A stretch of 64,000 nt of DNA. Origin: Arthrobacter sp. cf158. GTDB lineage: Bacteria; Actinomycetota; Actinomycetes; Actinomycetales; Micrococcaceae. The notes below the pieces were generated by a model, which did not search any database, was not told where the DNA came from, and was given only the letters and a program-made list of their open reading frames with translations. The stretch lies in contig NZ_FNNR01000014.1 of NCBI RefSeq assembly GCF_900106835.1, positions 52,765 to 116,764 of the forward strand, given 5' to 3'. How positions within the stretch are numbered: the first letter of the stretch is position 1; each line of letters starts with the position of its first letter. The position numbers and the translations under genes were made by a program. Positions 9,970-18,663 of this stretch are shown here, one piece after another.

Positions 9970-10015
9970 TTGTGAGCGCTAACATAATTATGGTTATCGA
10001 TCACTTTCCTGTCAA
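9970..10015. promoter_or_regulatory. Divergent promoter region with two different LacI-type operators
   Basis: On the minus strand TTGACA (10015-10010) and CATAAT (9992-9987) are 17 bases apart and would drive the beta-helix gene. The spacer contains GTTATCGATCAC (9993-10004), 11 of 12 identical to the operators at 5731 and 5756 and placed identically relative to the -10. Just downstream of that -10 lies TTGTGAGCGCTAACA (9970-9984), close to the ideal lac operator half-site arrangement. A weak plus-strand promoter (TTGCAG 9958-9963, AACATA 9981-9986) may serve the GH2 gene. Dual repression is inference. Confidence 0.75.
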
Positions 10016-10071
10016 CGGATTCGTACTCGTTGCTTTGGAAAGCCCGACGTTCGCTGTCAAAGGAGAAAGCA

Positions 10072-12528
10072 ATGAGCCGTGTCAGCTTCAATGACGATTG
10101 GTCTGTACGGCCAAAGGTCAGCATCTTTGCCGACCAGCCCGGTGTTAGCGCCGGACTGGAGGTGACGCTGCCCCACGACGCCATGATCGGTATGCAGCGC
10201 AGCCCGGCCGCCGGCTCAGGATCACACGGAGGCTATTTCCCGGGTGGCGCGGTGGAGTACTCAAAGACCTTCAGAGTTCCCGAGACCTACCGGCAGAAGC
10301 GCTTGTCGCTGGAATTCCACGGCGTCTACAGAGACGCCATGGGGTTCGTCAACGGCCACTTCGCCGGACAGCGCCCTTTCGGATACTCAACCTTTGAGAT
10401 CGCCATGGATCCGTACCTTAAGTACGGGCAGGACAACACCGTGCGGGTTGAAGCGCGGGCACACGAGGACTCACGGTGGTACTCCGGACTGGGCATCCAC
10501 AGGGACGTCTTCCTTACAGTCGCCAACCTCGTCCACGTGCCACGGAACGGCATACAGATTACGACGCCGGACATCACCGCCGGGCGCGCGGTCACGGTGG
10601 TTGCCACTACAGTCCACAACGCCGGTCTGCAAACAGTCACGGTAGACGTCGCCACCGAAATCATGGATGCCCGCCAGCAACAGGCTGCAAGGGACACGAC
10701 CCCGGTCACGGTGCTTCCAGGCGAACGGGCCGTCGTCCGGCAAAGGATGTACGTCCGCGACCCCAAGCTCTGGGACGTCGAGGCTCCACACCTCTACACG
10801 GCCACCACCACCATCCTGCTCCTCGACGAAGTAGTGGATGCGAGCATCACGTCATTCGGCATCCGTTTCCTGCAACTGGACCCGGAGTCCGGCCTGCAAA
10901 TCAACGGCACCACCATAAAGCTTCGGGGCGCCTGCATCCATCACGACAACGGCATTCTGGGAGCCGCTGCAATCGGTCGTGCCGAGGAACGGCGTATCGA
11001 GCTCCTGAAGGAAGCTGGCTTCAACGCAATCCGCAGCTCCCATAACCCGATAAGCCAAGCCATGCTCGATGCCTGCGACAAGCATGGGATGCTGGTGATG
11101 GACGAGACCTTCGACGTATGGACCGAGGGTAAGTCTTCTTTCGACTACTCACTCAATTTCGCTGACTGGTGGGAGCGGGACGTCGAAGCCATGGTGGCCA
11201 AGGACTTCAACCATCCCAGCGTGATTTTCTACTCCATCGGCAATGAAATCCCCGAGACAGGCACAGGCCATGGTGCTGGATGGGGCCGGAAACTGGCAGA
11301 GAAAATCAGGTCCTTGGACAGCACGCGATACCTTACCAACGGCATCAACGGCTTCGTGTCCACCCTCAGGGACGGGACCGCTCCCCCGCGTGAGGACGCA
11401 TCGGTCGCCCCTACGCAAGGTGTCAACGACGTGATGAACCAGGCCGCCGAATTTATGAACAACGTCAGCGCCTCACCCGTGGTGACGGAAAGAACCGCCG
11501 AGTCGCACGCCGTCGTGGATGTCGCGGGCATGAACTACGGCGAGAGCCGTTATCTCATGGACCGCGACCTTTTCCCTCACCGGCTCATCGTCGGCACTGA
11601 AACCTATCCGGGGCGGATTGCCGCCAACTGGGAAATGGTGACGGGAAACTCCCACGTGATTGGCGACTTTACCTGGACCGGCTGGGACTACCTCGGTGAA
11701 ACCGGCATCGGCAGGGTCCGCTATGAGGAGGATAAGGAATTCGGCGCGGCATATCCTTGGATCGCAGCGTGGTGCGGCGACATCGATATCACCGGGCATC
11801 GCCGCCCCGCATCATACTTCCGGGAGATTGTGTTCGGACTTCGGGACAGGCCATACATCGCAGTCCACCGCCCTGAACATTACGGTCTCGATGCCGGGGT
11901 TGGACAGTGGGCGTGGAGCGACTCCATCTCCAGTTGGACGTGGAACGCCAACATCGGCGCCCCAGTCCGCGTGGACGTCTACAGCTCTGCCGACGAAGTG
12001 GAATTGCTGATCAATGGGCGGTCGGTTGGCCGGCTCCCTGCCGGCAGGAACCACTCCTGCCAGGCCTCGTTCGACGCCGTCTATCACCCGGGCGAGCTGA
12101 CCGCCGTCGCGTACGTCAACGGTAAGGAACAGTCGCGCGAGACCGTCCACACGGCAACCGGGGCCATCCGCCTCCATGCCCGCGCTGAGAGGACCGACAT
12201 TCATGCCGATAGCAGCGACCTTTGCTACATCACCTTGGAATTCATCGATTTCCAAGGAAACCTGGCCACCACCATCGAAGAACGACTCCACATCACCGTC
12301 GAGGGTCCCGCAGTTCTCCAGGCTCTGGGCAGCGCACGCCCGGACACAAAGGAAAGCTACACCAGCAACAGCCACATGGCTTTTGACGGACGCGCCCTGG
12401 CGATCATTCGACCAACCGGCACAGGGACGATCGTTGTCACGGCCAAAGCGAACGGGTTCCAAGACGCCATCATCGTTGTGCAATCCATGTTCACAGACAG
12501 GCGTGCCTCGCCGTCCACTACGTTCTGA
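10072..12528 (+). CDS. Glycoside hydrolase family 2 (beta-galactosidase/glucuronidase-like)
   Basis: 818 residues from ATG 10072, preceded by AAGGAG (10060-10065); an in-frame start at 10030 has no RBS. No signal peptide, so the enzyme is cytosolic and acts on imported oligosaccharides. Order: GH2 sugar-binding jelly roll (about 1-160), Ig-like domain, TIM barrel (about 265-545), then a DUF4982-like Ig domain (VELLINGRSVGRLPAG) and a further beta domain. Acid/base Glu392 lies in YSIGNEIPETG and the nucleophile Glu510 in IVGTETYPG. The exact sugar (beta-galactoside, beta-glucuronide or other) cannot be read from sequence; a rhamnogalacturonan-derived glycoside fits the locus. Divergent from the beta-helix gene, sharing its operator region. 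Confidence 0.92.
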   Translation: MSRVSFNDDWSVRPKVSIFADQPGVSAGLEVTLPHDAMIGMQRSPAAGSGSHGGYFPGGAVEYSKTFRVPETYRQKRLSLEFHGVYRDAMGFVNGHFAGQRPFGYSTFEIAMDPYLKYGQDNTVRVEARAHEDSRWYSGLGIHRDVFLTVANLVHVPRNGIQITTPDITAGRAVTVVATTVHNAGLQTVTVDVATEIMDARQQQAARDTTPVTVLPGERAVVRQRMYVRDPKLWDVEAPHLYTATTTILLLDEVVDASITSFGIRFLQLDPESGLQINGTTIKLRGACIHHDNGILGAAAIGRAEERRIELLKEAGFNAIRSSHNPISQAMLDACDKHGMLVMDETFDVWTEGKSSFDYSLNFADWWERDVEAMVAKDFNHPSVIFYSIGNEIPETGTGHGAGWGRKLAEKIRSLDSTRYLTNGINGFVSTLRDGTAPPREDASVAPTQGVNDVMNQAAEFMNNVSASPVVTERTAESHAVVDVAGMNYGESRYLMDRDLFPHRLIVGTETYPGRIAANWEMVTGNSHVIGDFTWTGWDYLGETGIGRVRYEEDKEFGAAYPWIAAWCGDIDITGHRRPASYFREIVFGLRDRPYIAVHRPEHYGLDAGVGQWAWSDSISSWTWNANIGAPVRVDVYSSADEVELLINGRSVGRLPAGRNHSCQASFDAVYHPGELTAVAYVNGKEQSRETVHTATGAIRLHARAERTDIHADSSDLCYITLEFIDFQGNLATTIEERLHITVEGPAVLQALGSARPDTKESYTSNSHMAFDGRALAIIRPTGTGTIVVTAKANGFQDAIIVVQSMFTDRRASPSTTF

Positions 12529-12535
12529 TCAGGAA

Positions 12536-13135
12536 CTACCGCCAATGTTCCCTTACATACTGAGGATCCTTGTCTGCGATGACCTCCGTGACGAGCGAAA
12601 TCTCAGTATCCGAGCCCACCACGGCGATACCTTTGACTGAACCGTAGCCCTGTTTCCAAGCTTCAACAGTGTGCCGGCCGGGCGGCAACGCCAGCACTGC
12701 GCCACCCGATTCATCTGTCGTAGCAGCGTGATGACCGGCTCGAACGTGAGTCCCTGGCAGGGGTTCGATCTCCGCGTTAGTCGTGTTGAAAACCGTCACC
12801 GTCAGCGTGTGAGCGGGAGCAGGCACTGCTGCAACGCTGAAGGCGAAATGGCTGGTGCCGACGCTCGCATGCCACACGTGAAGTCCGGGCTCGGCAGGCA
12901 CAGGCACTTCCACGCTGGTCCACCATAGCGCCAGGGTCCCCGGCCAGATGTTCCCGCCAAGTTTTCCACTCCCAACCTCATGGCCAGCAGCACCGCGAAC
13001 GATAACTGTTTGGCCCGCCAAGGAACCGCCGCTGCGGGACCTCGCCCCAACATGCACTGAAAGCGTAGATCCGACGACGGCAGGACCGTCGGCACCCCAT
13101 ACCGCCAGGGTGATCTCTGGTTGTCCCGCAGCCAC
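12536..13135 (-). CDS. Small Ig-like/carboxypeptidase-regulatory-like protein of unknown function
   Basis: 199 residues beginning with GTG at 13135, only 2 bases after the stop of the FAD oxidoreductase gene, so it is the last gene of that operon. No signal peptide or membrane segment is apparent. The first half is all-beta (ITLAVWGADGPAVVGSTLSVHVGARS); the second half matches the carboxypeptidase-regulatory-like fold (GTHVRAGHHAATTDESGGAVLALPPGRHTVEAWKQGY). It may be a partner or substrate-binding subunit of the flavoprotein; that is inference from position only. It ends 8 bases from the convergent GH2 gene stop, leaving no room for a terminator between them. Confidence 0.75.
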   Translation of the reverse strand: MAAGQPEITLAVWGADGPAVVGSTLSVHVGARSRSGGSLAGQTVIVRGAAGHEVGSGKLGGNIWPGTLALWWTSVEVPVPAEPGLHVWHASVGTSHFAFSVAAVPAPAHTLTVTVFNTTNAEIEPLPGTHVRAGHHAATTDESGGAVLALPPGRHTVEAWKQGYGSVKGIAVVGSDTEISLVTEVIADKDPQYVREHWR

Positions 13136-13137
13136 GG

Positions 13138-14748
13138 CTACACACCATCCTTATTGCTCGTTGGGCCGCTGCCGGTTCGGGCCTGCCCCGTCGAGACAGC
13201 AGCCCTGGCCGCGATATAGCCGAACGTGAACGCCCGCCCGAGTCCGTGTTGCGTGAAACCACTGGCGCAGTCCCCAGTGGCAAAAAGACCAGGGATCGGT
13301 GCCTCTTCCGTATCGATCACTTGTGCAGATCCATTGATCCTGAGTCCTGCGTAGCTGTCATGCACCACCGGGGTGTGCCATGCGGCGTAGAACGGTGGGC
13401 GTTGTATCTTGAACCGAGGCGTCGGTTTCTGATGATCAGGATCGACACCCTCGTCGACGCAACGGTTGTAGCGCTCGATTGTGGCCCGTAAGTTCCCGGG
13501 CGGCATGGGGCGCCATTGATATTCCATCTGGATTTGACCGGCAAGCTCTTCGATCGTGTCCGCACTGAAGAAGAAGCCATCGGTATCGACGTTTGGTGGC
13601 GTGACATTCCAACCTTCGCGCTCCACAGCCTCAGCATCAAAGATCGCCCAGATAGGGCCGCCACCGTTAAGTTTTTCCGGGTCTCCAGACCACGACATGG
13701 CTGCCGCAAAGTAGTCGTAGTCCCGCACGCCTGCAGTTTCGTCGTAAAAACGTACGCCACTTTCACGTACCAGGACCAAGTTCTGGTAATCGCTCGGCTT
13801 GAGCCCTGTGGCCTTTTCACGGAAGAAGTGGGGGCTGTCAACCGACCATAAAAGCCCATGGTAATTGGAACGCGTCCCCATAAGTCCTTTTGACAATTGC
13901 CCGTCGGATTCGTTCGTCTGTCCGGCAAAACCCCAGATACTCGCTCCGACTGCCATTGCAGCGACTTCACCGTCCGCCGTCTTCGGCGCCCAGTTCTGGC
14001 CTGTGTACTGATATTCCTCGGTAAGGCGTGGATCGAACATCCTCCGGAACCCAACGTTGCCCGAGTGCCCACCGGTCGCAAGAATCACGCCTTGGCGGGC
14101 CTTCACGGAAATCACTTCACCCGTGGGTGTGAAGTAGTCGTCCACCTCCACAATGGCCAATTTTGAGACTCGTCCTTTTGCGCCCTGTGCATCGCGATCG
14201 CGATGCAGTGAAACCATCCGATGCTTGAGCAGGATGTGAACACCCAGTTCGCGTGCGGCTTTCTCAAGAGGACGGACAATGCCTGAACCAAACTGCCCGG
14301 GCACCACTTGACCGGCGGGCTCTTCCCATTCCAAGGAGAATGCGCGGCGCTTAACCGTGTCGAGTCGGTCTGCAGCGCCCAGCGGTCGCCACTTGACGTT
14401 GCCCACCTCGGTCATGAATTCAAACGTGGCTGCCGAGTTGTTGGCATACGCCCACACAACCTCCCGATCGTTGTAACGACCCAGAAGACTATCCGCGCGC
14501 ACCCAGTCTTGGAAAAGCCTTTCGGGTGAGTCCTCGATGCCCTCGGCACGCTGCAGTGATGTGCCACCACCCAGGTAGGCACCCCCGCCGGAGAGAACTC
14601 CGCGTCCGCCGACGTCGAAATTCTGTTCAATCAGCAGCACGCTCGCTCCCAGATGGCGGGCCGTCAGCGCTGCGATCAGTCCGCCAGGGCCACCGCCCAC
14701 AACCACAACGTCGTAGGACAGATCCTCATTGTTCGCGCTGGAGCTCAC
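13138..14748 (-). CDS. FAD-dependent oxidoreductase (fumarate reductase/ketosteroid-dehydrogenase superfamily)
   Basis: About 536 residues. The dinucleotide-binding motif VVVVGGGPGGLIAALTA lies near the N-terminus, followed by LIEQNFDVGGRGVLSGGG; the FAD-binding ATGG appears as VILATGGHSGNVG, and the C-terminus has the family signature GLFATGDCASGFTQHGLGRAFTFGYIAARAA. GTG at 14748 is preferred because AGGAGAAAA precedes it at proper spacing; the frame stays open to ATG 14844, which lies deep in the upstream gene. It overlaps the SMP-30 gene by 23 bases. It likely oxidises or reduces a ring or unsaturated acid; substrate unknown. Alternatives include tricarballylate dehydrogenase-like or 3-ketosteroid dehydrogenase-like enzymes. 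Confidence 0.87.
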   Translation of the reverse strand: MSSSANNEDLSYDVVVVGGGPGGLIAALTARHLGASVLLIEQNFDVGGRGVLSGGGAYLGGGTSLQRAEGIEDSPERLFQDWVRADSLLGRYNDREVVWAYANNSAATFEFMTEVGNVKWRPLGAADRLDTVKRRAFSLEWEEPAGQVVPGQFGSGIVRPLEKAARELGVHILLKHRMVSLHRDRDAQGAKGRVSKLAIVEVDDYFTPTGEVISVKARQGVILATGGHSGNVGFRRMFDPRLTEEYQYTGQNWAPKTADGEVAAMAVGASIWGFAGQTNESDGQLSKGLMGTRSNYHGLLWSVDSPHFFREKATGLKPSDYQNLVLVRESGVRFYDETAGVRDYDYFAAAMSWSGDPEKLNGGGPIWAIFDAEAVEREGWNVTPPNVDTDGFFFSADTIEELAGQIQMEYQWRPMPPGNLRATIERYNRCVDEGVDPDHQKPTPRFKIQRPPFYAAWHTPVVHDSYAGLRINGSAQVIDTEEAPIPGLFATGDCASGFTQHGLGRAFTFGYIAARAAVSTGQARTGSGPTSNKDGV

Positions 14749-15634
14749 GACTTTTCTCCTCATGGCTGCGCGGGCTTTGATTTGGCACGCTTGATGCCCG
14801 GAATGGATGCAGCTGAAGGCCCGCGCTGACCCAATCCGTTTCAAGGACCTGACCGTTGTCGGAGTCCGTCACCGCCATTCTCCCAGCGGGCGAAATGGCA
14901 ATGTTTGTGTACTTCTTTCCATCACCAGGACTGATCGTGTCCAGCAGCGCGCCCTCTGGACTGTACACCTGCAGGTCGCCGGGCGCCTTGCCCGTTATGG
15001 CACCGATCACCAGATTGCCATCCACGTCCCAAGCGAATCCGTCAGGGCGGCCGTGGTCAAGTTGCACGTGCACGTCCGGCTTTCCAAGCCTCCCTTCCCC
15101 TGTGAAGGGGAAGCGAAGAATGCGGCCCTCACCTCCCTGGGCTACGAAAAGGCTATCGTCGTCGGTGCTGAACCCGATGCCATTGGGATACCAGCCGACA
15201 GAAAACAGCAGTTCCGCTTCGCCGGTTGTGACGTCGATCCGCCAAAGCCGGCCGTCGTCGCGGGCGGGACCCCGGCTCGGGTCCGTCACGTAAAGATAAC
15301 CATCTGGGCCAAAGCACAGATCGTTCGGGTAGATCGGGTCAGTGGTGAGGGTAACCATGGCACCGTCGGGGTAGACAGCTTGAACGCCTCCACTCACGCC
15401 CTCGGTCCGGTTTCCGGGCCATTGGCCGCCATTCTGGGCCACGTAGATGATGCCATCCCGGCCCTCTGCGGCACCGTTGGGTCCCCCGCCGGTCCGCGCC
15501 AGCGCCTTCGTCGTGCGGGCGGACGTCTCGTAGAGGATGCCTTGGTCCACCGAGACGAAGACCAGGCTTCCGCGTTGGGTAAATACTGGGCCTTCTGTGA
15601 ATCCGACTCCAGCCGCGGCTGTCTGAAATTCCAT
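14726..15634 (-). CDS. SMP-30/gluconolactonase/LRE-type lactonase
   Basis: 302 residues from ATG 15634 (GAGGT RBS); a start at 15691 has poor context. A six-bladed propeller is indicated by repeated units with FTEGPVF near the start (metal-binding Glu), YPNDLCFGPDGYLYVTDPSRG in the middle (Asn-Asp metal ligand region) and DGFAWDVDGNLVIG later. These are the SMP-30/gluconolactonase signature positions. Likely a cytosolic, metal-dependent lactonase that opens a lactone formed by the neighbouring FAD enzyme or an equivalent oxidation step; the pairing is inference. It sits between the RraA-like and FAD genes, all transcribed leftward. Confidence 0.86.
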   Translation of the reverse strand: MEFQTAAAGVGFTEGPVFTQRGSLVFVSVDQGILYETSARTTKALARTGGGPNGAAEGRDGIIYVAQNGGQWPGNRTEGVSGGVQAVYPDGAMVTLTTDPIYPNDLCFGPDGYLYVTDPSRGPARDDGRLWRIDVTTGEAELLFSVGWYPNGIGFSTDDDSLFVAQGGEGRILRFPFTGEGRLGKPDVHVQLDHGRPDGFAWDVDGNLVIGAITGKAPGDLQVYSPEGALLDTISPGDGKKYTNIAISPAGRMAVTDSDNGQVLETDWVSAGLQLHPFRASSVPNQSPRSHEEKSRELQREQ

Positions 15635-15778
15635 GTTCAACCTCGTAAGTGTGGGTGGGGACTGGTCAGACGGAGGCTTCTGCCAAGACACGCAGGAGCC
15701 CGCAACGCAGGCATCGTAGGAGTTCCGGCAACGATGCCTGCGTTGTGCTGTGCGGCGCGCTAATCGTCCAGCAGTCGC

Positions 15779-16528
15779 CTACTCGAGGGAATGCAAGTGA
15801 GCGACGTCGTCGTCGTGGAAGTGGCGGTGGGCGGCCGATGGTGACATGCCGTTTTCGATGTCTACTTGGCTGCTCCGGTCGATTTCCTCCCGCTCCTCAG
15901 CCAGCTCCAGTACCTTCATCAGGATTTCGCTGGGTACAACTGCAATGCCCGACTCGTCACCCACCAACCAGTCCCCTGGGTTGATGAGGACGCCGTCAAT
16001 GACGATGGGCACATTGAACCCAACGCTCTGGTAGACACCTTCGGAGGCTCGTAGGGAACGGCCTGCCGCGTGAACCGGCCAGTCGTGCTTCTCGAATTCA
16101 GCCACATCCCGAACAGCACCGTTCACCACGGCGGCGGCGAGATTCTGCTTCTTCGCGCCGAGCGCCGCCCGGTCCCCCCAAACAGCAGCATCTGTCAGTC
16201 CGTCTGCATCAACGAGGAGGACATCGCCCGGCTTGGCGTGCAATTCCTTGAGCTTTACCAGGCCGCGGGATTCATTGCCGGTCCGGCATTTTGCCAGCCG
16301 GAGCGTGGCTGCCGGCCCGGCAAACGCAACGTTGGTCGTGATCGGCTGAATGGCCTGTGACAGGTGTGGAGTCCGGATGCCCACGTGTTCCAAGGCGTCA
16401 CTTACGTGGCCGGCCAGGACGGCGCGGAAACGCTTCGAGATTTCCTCCACGTCAGCAGCGATTGGCTCCACACTGAGCGTATCGTGCTGGTGGTCGTGGT
16501 GGTGATGATCATGGTTGTGCTCGCCCAT
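15779..16528 (-). CDS. RraA-like/HMG aldolase-family protein with His-rich ends
   Basis: 249 residues from ATG 16528. The RraA/4-hydroxy-4-methyl-2-oxoglutarate aldolase fold is recognisable: GDVLLVDADGLTDAAVWGD, then AAAVVNGAVRDVAEFEKHDWPVHAAG (the conserved Arg-Asp pair that binds substrate and metal) and GDWLVGDESGIAVVPSE. Unusual are a His/Asp-rich N-terminus (residues about 4-16, with eight His) and a second His-rich tail (HRHFHDDDVAHLH). In catabolic operons RraA-like proteins are usually metal-dependent retro-aldolases or oxaloacetate decarboxylases giving pyruvate, rather than RNase E inhibitors. First gene of the minus-strand operon and preceded by an 18-bp inverted repeat at 16652-16669. 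Confidence 0.87.
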   Translation of the reverse strand: MGEHNHDHHHHDHQHDTLSVEPIAADVEEISKRFRAVLAGHVSDALEHVGIRTPHLSQAIQPITTNVAFAGPAATLRLAKCRTGNESRGLVKLKELHAKPGDVLLVDADGLTDAAVWGDRAALGAKKQNLAAAVVNGAVRDVAEFEKHDWPVHAAGRSLRASEGVYQSVGFNVPIVIDGVLINPGDWLVGDESGIAVVPSEILMKVLELAEEREEIDRSSQVDIENGMSPSAAHRHFHDDDVAHLHSLE

Positions 16529-16651
16529 GTCGGAATGCCTTTCCAATTGAGAGTTTGGGACGGGCACCGTTGGTGTGAGGCTAACGTTGCCCGTAGAAGC
16601 AGTGTTCCTCTCAACGCAGCATGTCGGGTAGACCCATTTCGGCCTATACAG

Positions 16652-16669
16652 CATTCGAATTTTCGAATG
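16652..16669. promoter_or_regulatory. Perfect 8-2-8 inverted repeat upstream of RraA-like gene
   Basis: CATTCGAATTTTCGAATG is a perfect inverted repeat with a two-base centre, lying 124 bases upstream of the RraA-like start and just beyond the LysR stop. A TATAGG element lies on its gene-proximal side on the minus strand. It looks like an operator; the binding protein is not identified, though the adjacent LysR regulator is a candidate. Confidence 0.6.
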
Positions 16670-16713
16670 GGGCACCTGCTCGGCGGTTCTTCGTGAACCG
16701 CGGGCGCTACCGG

Positions 16714-17682
16714 TTAACGCATGGATCCCAGCTCTTCCGAGAAATCAGCGCCAGGGTCCTGGTCAAGCCATTTCTCTTGCAGTTCTTTGCTGTTTCTGCG
16801 CAGAAGCGTCAGCATGTTGTGAGCCAAGGCAGAAACGTTCTCATCCGCGGTTAGTGCGAAAATGGTGCGTTTGAGCGGGGGCTCAACCAGCTGCACATGT
16901 ATGGCGCCAGCCGTTGGATAACTGGTCAAACGGGACAACAAAGCAATCCCGATCCCAGTGCCCACCAGGGCCTGCGCGACGTGGTAACTGGCAGTTTCCA
17001 TGACCACATTCGGGACGAATCCCACCGACTCTGCCGCATCATCAAGCTGCTGTCGCGCGGGGTGGCCGGTCGATATCGCAATCCACGCCTCGTCCTTGAG
17101 GTCGCGAAGGCGAAGACCCCCCTCCTTCTCAGAAATGGGCACAGCGGGGTGGTCGATTGGAAGGCACAGGACAGTGAAGTCATCCAAAAGGTGGTGCGCC
17201 TTCACTCCCGCAATCGCGGGAAAGGCCTCCTCGTAGATGGCGACAAGTGCGATGTCCAGTTCGCCGCGGGCTACCATTTCGGCCCCATTCGGCGAGGAAA
17301 TCTCAAAGACACTGAGCTTGACTTGCTTGTTCCGGTGGCGAAGCGCTGTGAGGGCCGGGGGCAGCAAGTGCTGACCGGCGGCCCGGAACGTACCTATGCG
17401 AAGTTCGCTGGTAAGTGTCGCCAGCAGGGAGTCCACGGTCGCCTCCGCCGTGGCCACTTCAGCTGCAATTACTTCACCCGATCTGGCAAGGGACGCTCCT
17501 ACAGGGGTCAGTCGCGCGCCCCTTGGTCCACGAAGAACCAGACTGATGCCAACGTCTTTCTCCATCTTTGCCAATTGGCTTGTGACTGCCGACGGCGTTC
17601 TTCCCAGTGCGTCCGCGGCTTGCGCCAGGGATCCGAAACGGCCGATCTGCGCCAAGAGTAGGAGCTGGGATGGGGTTAGCAT
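16714..17682 (-). CDS. LysR-family transcriptional regulator
   Basis: 322 residues. The N-terminal winged helix-turn-helix is clear: LLLLAQIGRFGSLAQAADALGRTPSAVTSQLAKMEKD (about residues 6-42, helix 3 at SAVTSQLAKME). The C-terminal effector domain starts at ELRIGTFRAAGQHLLPPAL and contains the second half VVMETASYHVAQALVGTGIGIALL. Located between the RraA operon (same strand, downstream) and the divergent cupin/ABC operon, so it probably controls one or both. Start at ATG 17682. Confidence 0.93.
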   Translation of the reverse strand: MLTPSQLLLLAQIGRFGSLAQAADALGRTPSAVTSQLAKMEKDVGISLVLRGPRGARLTPVGASLARSGEVIAAEVATAEATVDSLLATLTSELRIGTFRAAGQHLLPPALTALRHRNKQVKLSVFEISSPNGAEMVARGELDIALVAIYEEAFPAIAGVKAHHLLDDFTVLCLPIDHPAVPISEKEGGLRLRDLKDEAWIAISTGHPARQQLDDAAESVGFVPNVVMETASYHVAQALVGTGIGIALLSRLTSYPTAGAIHVQLVEPPLKRTIFALTADENVSALAHNMLTLLRRNSKELQEKWLDQDPGADFSEELGSMR

Positions 17683-17850
17683 TCAGTAATTCTAACGCTC
17701 CATGCCAGCACGGCGGGATTCCCGCAGTGCCTGCTGAGTGCCAGACTCCTTGAAAGCGAGATCCACGTCACAGTCGACTGGATCTCCGTGCGACAAAGAA
17801 CGTCGCGCCCGGCCTCGCTGGCCGCCGGCACTACCGGAAGGAGCAGTTTC

Positions 17851-18588
17851 ATGCAGATCTTCAGAGCAAGCGATGCTGGTGTTCAAGAATCCAAGCAGCT
17901 CAACTCCGGCAAGCTGAACTTTCGTCAGCTTCTTGGAGGGGACCCTCTCGGGGATCCGGCTGGTACCGCGCAGTATGGGCCTCAGGCCTTCCTGGCGACT
18001 TTTCTTCCCAACGATCCCGGCGACTCGATTCCACGGCGCTCACACCCTATCCCGCAGTTTCAGGTGGTCGTCAGCGGCGAGGCGACGGTTGGCCGACATC
18101 TGGTCCGGCCTGGTTCCTTCCACTATTCCGACGCCGATTCCGCATCTGGACCCATAACCCCACTGGACCCCAAAATCGGGCTGACGTACTTCACTTTGAA
18201 GCCCGACTACAACAGCCGACCGGCGTCGGAACATACCGTCGAAGGACAAGACTCGGTGCGAACACCGCGAAGCATCGTCGGTTCCGGCATTCACAGTAAA
18301 TTAGGCGCCGACGTCCTTGTCACTGAACTGGTCGGCCCCGAAGACGACGGGCTGAGCGTATCTTCCATCTCTGTTCCTGCCCGCACAACCTTCACTCCCC
18401 AAAACGGAGCAAGCCACGGCGGGAGGTACTTGATTGTGTTGGAAGGGCGCCTCTCATTCGCAGGGACGGACTTGCCAGCCGGAAGCCTGGTCTTTCTGGC
18501 GCCTCATGAAACTGCCGACTTCACCGCTACCCAGGACCGCAGCGAGCTACTCCTCCTTCAGTTTCCAGCACTGGAGCACGCCCCCTGA
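17851..18588 (+). CDS. Bicupin-like protein
   Basis: 245 residues from ATG 17851, which follows GGAAGGAG (17836-17843); a longer frame from 17788 lacks an RBS. Two beta-barrel halves are seen: the first around FQVVVSGEATVGRHLVRPGSFHYSDADSASG and the second around GASHGGRYLIVLEGRLSFAGTDLPAGSLVFLAPHETADF. The metal-binding His pattern is only partly kept. It begins a plus-strand operon ahead of the ABC importer. A role in binding or modifying the imported compound is inference. Confidence 0.75.
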   Translation: MQIFRASDAGVQESKQLNSGKLNFRQLLGGDPLGDPAGTAQYGPQAFLATFLPNDPGDSIPRRSHPIPQFQVVVSGEATVGRHLVRPGSFHYSDADSASGPITPLDPKIGLTYFTLKPDYNSRPASEHTVEGQDSVRTPRSIVGSGIHSKLGADVLVTELVGPEDDGLSVSSISVPARTTFTPQNGASHGGRYLIVLEGRLSFAGTDLPAGSLVFLAPHETADFTATQDRSELLLLQFPALEHAP

Positions 18589-18663
18589 CGGTCCTCGTCC
18601 AGCCGCGAACACATGTACACCCCCAACCCCGTGGATCTAACCCCTCTTAACCTAGGAGCAGCA

